From: Planctomycetota bacterium
GTDB lineage: Bacteria; Planctomycetota; Phycisphaerae; WQYP01
Reading direction: 5' to 3'
Assembly: GCA_021808105.1 (NCBI GenBank)
Contig: JAKBCC010000019.1
Span: forward strand, 1-42,818
DNA length: 42,818 nucleotides
The stretch's first letter is position 1; the number at the start of each line of letters is the position of its first letter. Shown here in pieces: positions 25,901-32,826 of this stretch. Below the pieces are notes generated by a model. It worked only from the letters and a program-made list of their open reading frames with translations. It was not told the origin of the DNA and searched no databases. The position numbers and the translations under genes were made by a program.

Positions 25901-26342
25901 AAAGCAGAATGGGAGCGCTATTCTGTAAAGCCACTTGTGCCTGAACCTGCCGCGATGCCGGTGTTCCGTACCAGAGACTTGAAAAGGCGTGCGTGTTTTG
26001 CAGCGCCTGGGCCAAGAGGCGCACGGCCACACTTAAATTGCCCTTTTTCCCCGCAGCAAAATGCACATCCAGCCGCATGGCATCCGCCAAGCCATTACGA
26101 TCCTCGGACAGCCGCACATCATGGATCGCTGCGCTGTGTGCCGAAAAAAAACTCAACAGACTGGTCTGCCACACAATATTCCGCGATGCGGTAAACAGCA
26201 GAACGCCAAGCACCAGCAGCACCACGGTTAAGCCAATGCGTTGCCTCTGCAATCGCCCATACCACCAGATCATCCAACGCGTGAGTTGATCGGGCTTCGG
26301 GGCGTTAGCGCCCGCAATGCTTGGGCTATCGGGTGGATTCAT
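22971..26342 (-). CDS. RND/MMPL exporter fused to a DUF3261-type lipoprotein
   Basis: 1123-residue protein. Residues 1-905 are an RND/MMPL exporter of the aryl-polyene-cluster type: TM1 near 36-53, a periplasmic loop, a first TM bundle with GFDGLLCGSTTDYGIQL (about 338-354), a linker, a second loop and a second bundle with FTMGVAVDYGIYASSDP (about 804-820). Residues 906-1123 read as a separate lipoprotein: a helix ending in the lipobox GLLGGC, then a DUF3261-like domain of about 190 residues. The two parts are in frame without a stop. An ATG at 23627 inside CTGATGG suggests that an ancestral TGA/ATG overlap was fused by a small indel. Residues about 441-503 derive from a repeat element. ATG 26342 overlaps the stop of the LolA-like gene (ATGA). 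It probably moves an acyl or aromatic lipid to the outer membrane. Confidence 0.82.
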   Translation of the reverse strand: MNPPDSPSIAGANAPKPDQLTRWMIWWYGRLQRQRIGLTVVLLVLGVLLFTASRNIVWQTSLLSFFSAHSAAIHDVRLSEDRNGLADAMRLDVHFAAGKKGNLSVAVRLLAQALQNTHAFSSLWYGTPASRQVQAQVALQNSAPILLSHQQFNTLRRRLSARWLDHYFHRQVQKMAGPAGQIVAAQLQADPLDMRQLLVSQFKSVHAGAGAHFSGPLLVSANGRHAMMILVPPFRPENVAASEKMLTAIRSAIASVEKHMPALRVWIVGPYRNFVENQRLVKHDLKMISIVGSLLVAGVIAWYFRRMGSVVLCMIPPIVGLGAAMGIAGLFHLHIPLIVLGFDGLLCGSTTDYGIQLIAALQRRVKQAGQYQTDMPALSARDLVGPISMSVCTSMTGYGALAESSATGLQTLGLFIASATGCIWLVTFIVLPAYLGPWVCRTADYADSADKRIRGDCLPTKARNASLNDEIAPESEGADVAANGPNNRATPSGNPHDPRNPRSLSRSLNQWFHPGLLKLIATSAFILMTLWLGSRAIAVDYTANGQSLDGSSVALKHDEAKFSAVWGHLRQSGVITIHQVSADRALAQLHTLDHLLKVLQAKRLIAGYTTASAILPDTQTAQRRLAAWRAFFTPEQMVHAQALLAEAAIANGLRAGAFDSALKSWQSPLGTASALQRLQESPATLFPGVVAIGPHDISISSTVQLNAALPPALATRWAADVRHDVPGVSIICGQVLYLNASHHAQLEAKRLFPWVILFILIPMWIYFRRLDVAAIAALSLAIGFIWLLGVAQWWGGGLNLLCLVPILFTMGVAVDYGIYASSDPSLGPGGAMIQNRNSATFLCAATTILGTAAMILAGHPVLHWIGITLTAGILGGYLASYFVVGPLVRIVLNPPTAPTKRRIYLMVLNVWRTIVLLAMAILLVGLLGGCCSVPPPQAYRPPMAPPPTTAAARHALAKFPRQWDRQFFAALNWHGHRVSMIGRIKGKSPGTLRVTCASEFGTLLCDVRVTGNASQVLHTSAAFPKALARHIAMDVASALRLPAAAALPLKNFHRRKHLLSGTRDHTRYLFAGPAGTLRVCRIRNSHENIEIQYRHYHDRHVPHEILIWDAGHCLLLTINFDAQ
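24834..25022. mobile_element. MITE-like element inserted in frame in the exporter gene
   Basis: 189 bases bounded by imperfect 31-bp terminal inverted repeats: GGACCGCGGATTTCGCGG plus ATCATGCGGATTA on the left; TTATCCGCGCTATCCGCG plus TAATCCGCGGTCC on the right. It carries no gene of its own. The length is an exact multiple of three (63 codons) and keeps the host frame open. The translated ends read NPHDPRNPRS and TADYADSADK, the typical products of this CCGCGGATTACG unit in protein sequences. It fills the junction between the exporter's two RND halves. No target-site duplication is obvious. Confidence 0.6.
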
Positions 26343-27163
26343 GGCGGACCCACCGGGGCAAAACTTTTCGGTGCCAGTCGCGGATTCAGCCGGGTATGGC
26401 GCAACCAGAACATGCTTTGATCGCCATTTTTTGCGACAATACGAATATATTTTAATTGTTCAGGGCCAGCCTGATGTCCGACCGTAACCTTTTGGGTTGA
26501 GGCCGCAAAGCCAAGTTGAATCTCACGAATGGCCTCTTGGAGCAATCCGCCCAGCGGACGCAACGTAAACAGTTCAAGGTCGGGCGGTGTTTTTTTATGG
26601 TTTACGGACACGACTCCGGCCGGAGCATCTTTTGGCACCGGACGCGGCGCCTTCTGGAAACGGACCTGATACTGCCTGCTGACGTTACCGACGTTCCCCA
26701 GCGACCACGCCGCGAATTGCTGCATCATAATTCCAATCGCCGGCTGCGAGTCCACTGAACTGGTGCTCCAATGCGCATTGGATTCATTACGCATGTCAAG
26801 ATGGCGTCCGTTAAGAATATAGCAGGAGCGATACGGCCAAATCGTTGCAAAGCGAACCCGACTGGGTCGGGCAATGGTAATAATTCCCTTGCTGAAAAAA
26901 GGCTTCCGAAGCACCTGCAACTTCTTTTCACATAAAAAGGCGGACTGAATTGCTTGAACCGATTTCATTCCCGCAAGTACGTTCACCAGTTGTTTCCGTG
27001 CGGCACCGCCATTGGCAGCCCCGGCATGGGCCAGGGGTGGCAGCACTGACAGCCCGGCCAGAATACAAACCAGAAAAGCCGAGATCTGAAAATTGAATCC
27101 GCGCGGCCGGCCAATGCCTTCAGAGCAATCTGCGATGGCCGTGCAATCTTGCCGAGATTTCAT
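26339..27163 (-). CDS. LolA-like outer-membrane lipoprotein carrier
   Basis: Periplasmic carrier-type protein of the LolA-like group found in aryl-polyene and related clusters, where it is thought to carry a lipid product or lipoprotein across the periplasm. A signal peptide runs FQISAFLVCILAGLSVLPP to LAHAG. The mature part has the LolA pattern: MKSVQAIQSAFLCEKKL, GIITIARPSRVRFATIWPY, later LQEAIREIQLG and IRIVAKNGDQSMFWLRHTRLNP. The start is uncertain: ATG 27163 gives a normal signal peptide; ATG 27193 and ATG 27262 are in frame upstream without good ribosome sites. The stop overlaps the exporter ATG by four bases, so the pair is surely coupled. It is divergent from the DNA polymerase III delta gene. 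Confidence 0.8.
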   Translation of the reverse strand: MKSRQDCTAIADCSEGIGRPRGFNFQISAFLVCILAGLSVLPPLAHAGAANGGAARKQLVNVLAGMKSVQAIQSAFLCEKKLQVLRKPFFSKGIITIARPSRVRFATIWPYRSCYILNGRHLDMRNESNAHWSTSSVDSQPAIGIMMQQFAAWSLGNVGNVSRQYQVRFQKAPRPVPKDAPAGVVSVNHKKTPPDLELFTLRPLGGLLQEAIREIQLGFAASTQKVTVGHQAGPEQLKYIRIVAKNGDQSMFWLRHTRLNPRLAPKSFAPVGPP

Positions 27164-27279
27164 TAAAGCCACAACTTTAACCACTTTGATCATGATCCTG
27201 ATAATACCATATAAACATAGCGGCGGCAGCGCCAGGAATGCGGTTGGCATTTGTGCCAGCATACAATTAACATACTCTC

Positions 27280-28365
27280 ATGGCAGCGAAGATTACTGAA
27301 GCTAAAATTCAGATACATCCGGTCATGGTGCTGGCGGGAAGTGAGGCGTTTTTGCGCCGCCAGTGGCTGGGGCGAATCCGCCGGGCGGCTCTGGATGAGT
27401 CTTCCATGGACGCGGGATATATTCGCATGGAAACGAATGTTTCAGTCACAGCCTTGCTGGATGAATGCCGGACGTTCGGCATGTTTTCCAGCCGCAAGTT
27501 AGTGGTGCTTGAGCCGGCCGATATGTTGCTCAAAGCGCGGGGCGGCAACACTCCTGAATCGCAAAATGAGATTGATGAAGATCAATCCGAAGAACTGGCA
27601 GCTTCCGGCGCTTCGACAGCTCGCGATCTGATTTTGCGATATGCCCAGGCCCCCAGTGACAACGCCACGCTCGTATTAATCTGTGATAACTGGCTGAAAA
27701 CGACACGCCTGCATAAATTCCTGGACAAACAAGGTGCCGTGATCCTCTGCCAGGCGATGAAGGAAGATGAAGTTCCGCGCTGGCTGACCCAGCATGCGCG
27801 AAGCGAGTTTGCAAAAACCCTCGATGCGCAGGCGGCCATGCGTCTGGCGGACCTGGTGGGCACCGATCTGGGACGCCTGGAAAGCGAATTGGCTAAATTG
27901 GCGCTATTCGCGGATAAACAAACTGCGATTACCACCGCGATGGTCGATGAATTGGTTGGTTTTCAACATGAACAGGTCGTATGGAGTCTTATTGACGCCC
28001 TGGCCGCAGGGAACGCCAAGGAAGCATTAACCCGCCATACAGAACTATGGCAGATGGATGCGCGGATCGGATTTTCTCTGGTGGGAGCCATATTTTTCTG
28101 GCTAAGCCAGGTGTTGCGGGCACGGGAAATGCTGGATCGCCGCCTTAGCGATAACCAGATAATCAAGGAACTTAAACTCTGGCCGGCACCACGGGCCAGC
28201 GCCGTTATGGCTTCCGCCCGCCGCTGGGGTATTGCAGGCAGCCGCCGGGTCAGTGCTGCGTTGCTGGCAGCGGACATGGCGGCAAAAACCAGCCTGGGCG
28301 ATCCGCAGCGCAACATGGAGCGCTTTATCGTGCAGGCGTGCACCAACATGGATGTACCGGCGTAA
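27280..28365 (+). CDS. holA: DNA polymerase III subunit delta
   Basis: Clamp-loader subunit that opens the beta sliding clamp during chromosome replication. The 361-residue length, the N-terminal VLAGSEAFLRRQWLGRIR segment, SSRKLVVLEPADMLL and the central LADLVGTDLGRLESELAKLA (about 187-206), which is the best conserved stretch of bacterial HolA, all fit. So does VWSLIDALAAGNAKEAL in the third, collar domain. A roughly 25-residue acidic insert (NTPESQNEIDEDQSEEL) sits near residue 90. ATG 27280 is the first codon of the frame; no clear ribosome site precedes it, and it is divergent from the LolA-like gene with little room for separate promoters. A housekeeping gene, apparently transcribed alone. 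Confidence 0.93.
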   Translation: MAAKITEAKIQIHPVMVLAGSEAFLRRQWLGRIRRAALDESSMDAGYIRMETNVSVTALLDECRTFGMFSSRKLVVLEPADMLLKARGGNTPESQNEIDEDQSEELAASGASTARDLILRYAQAPSDNATLVLICDNWLKTTRLHKFLDKQGAVILCQAMKEDEVPRWLTQHARSEFAKTLDAQAAMRLADLVGTDLGRLESELAKLALFADKQTAITTAMVDELVGFQHEQVVWSLIDALAAGNAKEALTRHTELWQMDARIGFSLVGAIFFWLSQVLRAREMLDRRLSDNQIIKELKLWPAPRASAVMASARRWGIAGSRRVSAALLAADMAAKTSLGDPQRNMERFIVQACTNMDVPA

Positions 28366-28380
28366 AACTATTCCGGCTAT

Positions 28381-28851
28381 TTACAACGGCTTGCCCAGTA
28401 GTTGCCGTTTATGCTTGAGAAATTTCATGTGATGATCAAAGTGCTGCACATACAATTTCAACAGTTCTTCCAACGTAACGCGCCCGCGCTGATTGTGCGT
28501 ACCGGCACGCAGGAAGGCGGTTGCGGGCAGGCGATTGAGAATTTCCGCAGTCAGCAGACGATTTTTCGCGAAGACTTCCCCTGCCATCACCGCGTCAAGA
28601 TGGTCATAGAACAAATGAGCCGCAAAAGCACTTTCATCGAATCCGATCAGGGTAGGATTATTTTCCGCGATAATGCGTTTCATGCGGTCGGATGCAATTA
28701 GATCACTGTCCATGACATGCAGGATGATTTGCCGGATACTCCAGGTATTGGGTATCGGACAGGCGTTAAGGTCCGCAGCAGTCAAGCCTTTTATGGCTGC
28801 CGGAAAGATAGATGCCTGTCGCAGATATTCATCAATAACAGCCTGTTCCAT
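28381..28851 (-). CDS. DinB-family protein
   Basis: 156-residue four-helix-bundle protein of the DinB/YfiT superfamily. The metal-binding histidine pattern is visible: His45 in IILHVMDSDL and a second group in YVQHFDHHMKFL near the C-terminus. The N-terminal LRQASIFPAAIKGLTAADLN and the phrase NTWSIRQIILHV are typical of members with the W-S-x-x-x-x-x-x-H motif. These proteins are metal-dependent, some with thiol transferase activity, most of unknown function. ATG 28851 is chosen because GGAGA lies nine bases upstream and the family starts here; an in-frame ATG at 28968 would add a spurious hydrophobic segment. It is convergent with holA (15 bases between stops). Confidence 0.82.
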   Translation of the reverse strand: MEQAVIDEYLRQASIFPAAIKGLTAADLNACPIPNTWSIRQIILHVMDSDLIASDRMKRIIAENNPTLIGFDESAFAAHLFYDHLDAVMAGEVFAKNRLLTAEILNRLPATAFLRAGTHNQRGRVTLEELLKLYVQHFDHHMKFLKHKRQLLGKPL

Positions 28852-29048
28852 GGTCTGATTCTCCAAACAAGTCCATCTTGCATCCACTATCATCAAAATT
28901 ATAGCGAAAAAAAGCAACCTGTGCTGTCGAGCCATACGCAAAGTTTTTATTTCTCTCATATTACGCAAATACGGTTCCCATAACCTGCTTTTCGGAGATC
29001 ACGCGATGTTGCTGTGATCCGATTTTATTTCTTCCGGAGGAACCGATC

Positions 29049-30236
29049 ATGCGTCTACTTAACCCAAAAATATCCCCTGGCAAGGCACTGGCTGTAGCCA
29101 CCGCCTGTACCACCACGCTGGCCCTGGCTGCATCCCACGCCAATGGCAGTCCAACCGTAGCGGCCGGTTATTCGCTGACCACCTTTGCGTCCCCCTTTAC
29201 GGCAGCGGGATTGAATCAGGGAATTATCCCCGGCGCTTCACAAGTCGTCAGCGCCCCGGACGACATCACCGTCGCCGGCAACAGTGTGTTTATCGGCTGG
29301 GGCAACAACGTCATGTCCGATGGCAGTGACGGCGGCCAAAGCGTTGTAGCGCAATACACCCTGACCGGGCAGTTGGTTAACCATTTTAATGTGACCGGCC
29401 ATGTGGAAGGCCTGGCCATGGGCAATAACGGCCTGCTTTACACCGATGAAAATGAAGACGGCAACTCCGCACTGACCGTTATCAACACGGCCACCGGCAG
29501 CCAAATGCGTTATGGCTACCCCAACCCATCCGTGCACGGTGGCGGGTTTGACGGCCTGCAATTTATCAATGGGAACCTCTATGCATCCGGCTCAAATCCG
29601 GATAATGGCGGCGATGGCCCCGGGCAGGTCAACAGCCATCCTGTCATTTACCAGGTCACCGCCAATCCAAATTCTTATCCTGCCACAGCCACCGCGATGG
29701 GTGTGGTCTGGGGCAATGATATGGCGACCAATTCTGTGACCGGTCAAACCGTGCAGATGAATGTTTTTGATCCGGATTCGCTGAACCTTACTCCCACGGG
29801 CAGTCTGCTTTTGTCCAACGAAAGCGGAGCACAATTAACTGAAGTTACCAATCCGGGTGCAACTCAGAGCATTTCCGTGTTGAATCTGACGGATGCCTCC
29901 GGCAACCCGGTCAATACCGATGACACAGGTTTTGCCACCGCCGCGCGCGGAACACTTTTATTTTCCGATGTGAAAAATAACGTGGTTTATGCCCTGACCG
30001 CCAATAACGGCTTTACCTTGAATCAGGCTTATTCCTCCGACAAAACCAACCACAGTCTGGATATGCTCAACTTCAGCACCGGCGTACTGACCCCCATCGT
30101 CACCGGCCTGGGCGGCCCGGCGGGCATCGGCTTTGTGAACGATCCAGCGGCAGTGCCGGAACCGGCAACCCTGGCCTTGATTATTCTGGCCGCGGGCGGA
30201 TTACTGCTGATGCCGCGCAAGCGCGCTTCCCGATAA
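29049..30236 (+). CDS. PEP-CTERM exported protein, beta-propeller-like
   Basis: 395-residue surface or extracellular protein. The N-terminal signal peptide (ALAVATACTTTLALAASHANG) and the C-terminal sorting tail (VPEPATLALIILAAGG, LLLMPRKRASR) show handling by an exosortase-type system. The body is Asn/Gly/Thr-rich with phrases spaced like blades of an NHL/YVTN-type propeller: PDDITVAGNSVFIGWGNN, VEGLAMGNNGLLYTDEN, FDGLQFINGNLYASGSNP, GTLLFSDVKNNVVYALT, GGPAGIGFVNDP. This resembles TIGR03118-type proteins, though I cannot confirm the family. The ribosome site GGAGGA is strong. The leader carries a small hairpin (GATCAC...GTGATC, about 28996-29020). A terminator follows at 30323. Confidence 0.85.
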   Translation: MRLLNPKISPGKALAVATACTTTLALAASHANGSPTVAAGYSLTTFASPFTAAGLNQGIIPGASQVVSAPDDITVAGNSVFIGWGNNVMSDGSDGGQSVVAQYTLTGQLVNHFNVTGHVEGLAMGNNGLLYTDENEDGNSALTVINTATGSQMRYGYPNPSVHGGGFDGLQFINGNLYASGSNPDNGGDGPGQVNSHPVIYQVTANPNSYPATATAMGVVWGNDMATNSVTGQTVQMNVFDPDSLNLTPTGSLLLSNESGAQLTEVTNPGATQSISVLNLTDASGNPVNTDDTGFATAARGTLLFSDVKNNVVYALTANNGFTLNQAYSSDKTNHSLDMLNFSTGVLTPIVTGLGGPAGIGFVNDPAAVPEPATLALIILAAGGLLLMPRKRASR

Positions 30237-30322
30237 CTTTCAGTAACGCTTTAACGCCGGGAAATATTGACGCGAAGCACGACCCGGCACATCCCAATTT
30301 TCCAACACCGATACAACTCCCC

Positions 30323-30358
30323 AGCCCCGCACAGCCCCCGCCGTGCGGGGCTTTTTTT
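30323..30358 (+). terminator. Rho-independent terminator after the PEP-CTERM gene
   Basis: A 10-bp perfect stem, AGCCCCGCAC (30323-30332) with GTGCGGGGCT (30343-30352), 10-base loop, and a run of seven T ending at 30358. Confidence 0.93.
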
Positions 30359-30365
30359 CAAAACA

Positions 30366-30412
30366 AAGGTACCTGACACCTTTTCCGAAAAAAAAGGTGT
30401 CAGGTACCTTTT
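30366..30412. repeat. Second inverted pair of the GGTGTCAGGTACC unit
   Basis: The left arm AAAGGTACCTGACACCTTTT (30366-30385) and right arm AAAAGGTGTCAGGTACCTTT (30393-30412) pair perfectly over 20 bp with a 7-base loop, followed by more T. Same unit as 21504-21554 with arm order reversed. It lies directly behind the terminator at 30323. The following bases to 30662 hold no gene. Confidence 0.85.
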
Positions 30413-30662
30413 TTTCGAGTTGGGCGATTTTTTTGCCGCATTCGGGGGTGCCGGGAAGGAGGCATCAGGGGAGGCGCTGCTTGGAGATGCGCCCTTGCGA
30501 TGTATTTTCCGCGAGGCGGTGTGGAACGGAAATATTGCGGTGCGCAGCGACATCTGCGGCTAACACTCTGCGGCTAACACTCATTTGAATTAGTTGGTTC
30601 AATATTTGATAATAGCCTCAACGGCGCTGTGTAGCGCAGGGCCGGTCATGCGGGGACTTTTT

Positions 30663-31334
30663 ATGCGGGCGTATTATTATCCACAGAGTTTGCGAACCAC
30701 CTTGTCCGTTATGGCGGTGATCCTGGGTTTAATGATTTCTTCCAACGCACTGCCGGCAGCGGTCGCAGCAACTGCGGTAACTTACCATTCGGCGGCGGGC
30801 AGTAAAGTAGTCGTGCGCGGCCATTCGACGTTGCATGACTGGTCGGTGAAAAGCTCAACGCTAACCGGGAAGATGATACTAAGCGGGCCTGTAGCATCTG
30901 GGAAGCTTGTGACCCTTGATTTGCTGCACGTGTCCATTCCCGTTTCCACGCTGAAGGGCAGCGACGGCAGTGGAATGACCCATACCATCATGCACGCCCT
31001 GCATCGCAAACAGCACCCGAACATCACCTTTGTTTTAACGCACGCGAAACTGCAGAACAGCAAGCCGGCAAAATCCGGCGGTTATATCTTCCAAACCGCC
31101 GGGTTATTGAAAATCAACGGCATTATGCGCAAGGAACCCATGACGTTGCGGATTACGCCACATGGGAGCGGGAAAATGACAGTGCAAACGCGCGTGAAAC
31201 TTAAGATGCGCGATTTCTCGGTTAAACCCCCGACGGCCATGTTCGGAATTATTCGTTCTGCCAATGCAATTACCGTCAGCGCCAACTGGCAGTTGGCTGA
31301 AGTTAATAGCGGCGAAAAACCGGGATCCAAATAA
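30663..31334 (+). CDS. YceI-family periplasmic protein
   Basis: 223-residue exported protein of the YceI lipocalin-like group, which binds polyisoprenoid-type lipids or amphiphiles in the periplasm. A signal peptide (TTLSVMAVILGLMISSNA to AVAATA) is followed by the family pattern: GHSTLHDWSVKSSTLTG, LHVSIPVSTLKGSDGSGM, HRKQHPNITFVLTHA, LLKINGIMRKEPMTLRI and MRDFSVKPPTAMFGII. The variant with STLHDW and a late SVKPPT loop occurs widely in Bacteroidota and planctomycetes. ATG 30663 was chosen because GGGGA lies six to seven bases before it; ATG 30648 is possible. It is a single gene upstream of the hisD leader; no cytochrome b561 partner is seen. Confidence 0.9.
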   Translation: MRAYYYPQSLRTTLSVMAVILGLMISSNALPAAVAATAVTYHSAAGSKVVVRGHSTLHDWSVKSSTLTGKMILSGPVASGKLVTLDLLHVSIPVSTLKGSDGSGMTHTIMHALHRKQHPNITFVLTHAKLQNSKPAKSGGYIFQTAGLLKINGIMRKEPMTLRITPHGSGKMTVQTRVKLKMRDFSVKPPTAMFGIIRSANAITVSANWQLAEVNSGEKPGSK

Positions 31335-31374
31335 ACGCATGAAATCTAACGCTGCCCATTGTCCGCAAAACCGC

Positions 31375-31439
31375 TATAATTAGGCTAGGAGTCTGTCCGA
31401 GTAATCGCAATCCCGGCCATTCCTCGGACAGGCTCCTGG
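31375..31439 (+). promoter_or_regulatory. Promoter plus hairpin leader before hisD
   Basis: TATAAT at 31375-31380 without a clear -35, then a 14-bp stem: GGAGTCTGTCCGAG (31388-31401) with CTCGGACAGGCTCC (31423-31436), one G-U pair, 21-base loop, no T-run. hisD starts 26 bases after the stem. A related element with the same -10 to stem distance lies before dsbD at 35605. It could be a cis-acting RNA leader, or a repeat that brings a promoter. Confidence 0.6.
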
Positions 31440-31461
31440 TTAAATTGGAGTATCGAATCTC

Positions 31462-32826
31462 ATGCAGGTAATTCCGATTCTCCGGGCGGATCACCCGGCC
31501 GGACAAGAACACATATCTCAGATAAAGTCGCGATTATCGCTGGCCCCGCTGCTGTTGTCCGGCCTGGAAGCCCAAGGCGAAAGTTTGACCGTGCAGGTGC
31601 AGCGGATCATCACTGATGTCCGCCGCACCGGTGATGACGCCGTGGTGCAGTACACCCGCCGCTTTGATTATCCGGAATATACCTTGGAGCACCTGCGGGT
31701 ACCGCAGGAGCAAATAGATGCCGCAGTAAAAAACGCCGATGCAAAATTTCTCGCGGCTTTAGATATTTCCATCGCCAATGTCCGACGGTATCAGCAGGCC
31801 ATGTTACCTCCCGCTCCGGCACCCATCAGACCACTGGGATCTGATAGTGACGTGGCCATGCTGGCGATGCGTTATGAGCCGCTGAAACGCGTCGGCGTTT
31901 ATGTCCCGGGTGGTGCCGGGGCGTATCCCTCCACGGTGGTGATGACAGTGGTGCCGGCCCAGGTCGCGGGTGTGGAAAGCATTTGTATTGCCAGCCCCAT
32001 GCGCGGCGGGCAGGTGGCACCGGCGGTCCTGGTGGCAGCGGCGCGGTTGGGCGTGCACGAGGTTTACGCCATGGGCGGTCCGCAGGCGGTGGCTGCGATG
32101 GCATTTGGCACGCAAACCGTTCCGGCAGTGGATAAAATTGTCGGCCCCGGCAACAGCTACGTCCAACTGGCTAAGAAAGAACTCTTTGGCATTGTGGATA
32201 TTGACAGCTTTGCCGGCCCCAGCGAAGTCATCGTTCTGGCGGATGATTCCGCAGATGCACGCGTCGTGGCGGCCGAGTTACTGGCTCAGGCGGAACATGC
32301 CCCGGGCAGTTGCCTGCTGATTACACCGAGCCTGAATCTGGCCCAAAGCGTGGAACTGGAACTGAAATCGCAATTGGCGTTGCTGCCCCGCCGGGAGTTA
32401 ACCGCCAAGGCTCTACAATATGCCAGCGCCTTAATTGTGACCGCGGATATGGATTCGGCCATTAAACTCGTCAATGATTTCGCCCCGGAACATTTGCAGA
32501 TCACCACGCGACAGGCCCGCCGTGATGCGGCCAAAATTCATCACGCGGGTGCGATATTTATCGGAGCCTACACGCCAGTGGCCGCCGGGGATTACCTGGC
32601 CGGTCCGTCACATGTATTGCCCACCTCGGGCACCGGGCGGTTTTTCAGCGGCCTTTCGGCAGAAAGTTTCCGCAAACGCATCAGCATTGTGGAGTTGGAT
32701 GCCGGCGCATTGCAGATGCTTGGAGGCGCTATTTGCGATTTTGCCCGGACCGAAGGCTTTGATGCCCACGCCCGCTCCGTAGAAGCACGACTGCAGCAGA
32801 AAGGGCCGGACCATGGCGTTGGCTGA
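31462..32826 (+). CDS. hisD: Histidinol dehydrogenase
   Basis: Zinc enzyme that oxidises L-histidinol twice with NAD+ to give L-histidine, the last step of histidine synthesis. The 454 residues contain VGVYVPGGAGAYPSTVVMT, AYVMGG-like VYAMGGPQAVAAMAFGT, and KIVGPGNSYVQLAKKE. Zinc ligands Gln276 and His279 are in LLAQAEHAPGS; the catalytic Glu343-His344 pair is in NDFAPEHLQI; Asp377 is in AAGDYLAGPSHVLPT and His436 in EGFDAHARSVEAR. The ATG at 31462 gives the normal N-terminus. It overlaps lpxI by 14 bases and is preceded by the promoter-hairpin element at 31375. Other his genes are not in the window, so expression control may be local to this gene. Confidence 0.97.
   Translation: MQVIPILRADHPAGQEHISQIKSRLSLAPLLLSGLEAQGESLTVQVQRIITDVRRTGDDAVVQYTRRFDYPEYTLEHLRVPQEQIDAAVKNADAKFLAALDISIANVRRYQQAMLPPAPAPIRPLGSDSDVAMLAMRYEPLKRVGVYVPGGAGAYPSTVVMTVVPAQVAGVESICIASPMRGGQVAPAVLVAAARLGVHEVYAMGGPQAVAAMAFGTQTVPAVDKIVGPGNSYVQLAKKELFGIVDIDSFAGPSEVIVLADDSADARVVAAELLAQAEHAPGSCLLITPSLNLAQSVELELKSQLALLPRRELTAKALQYASALIVTADMDSAIKLVNDFAPEHLQITTRQARRDAAKIHHAGAIFIGAYTPVAAGDYLAGPSHVLPTSGTGRFFSGLSAESFRKRISIVELDAGALQMLGGAICDFARTEGFDAHARSVEARLQQKGPDHGVG

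Noticed and set aside
26101-26112. TCCTCGGACAGC as a third copy of the hisD/dsbD leader arm
   Set aside because: It lies inside the exporter coding sequence with no partner arm and no -10 box; a chance match.
32813-32826. The 14-base overlap of hisD and lpxI as a possible frameshift
   Set aside because: Both proteins have complete, normal ends; overlapping coupled genes explain it.
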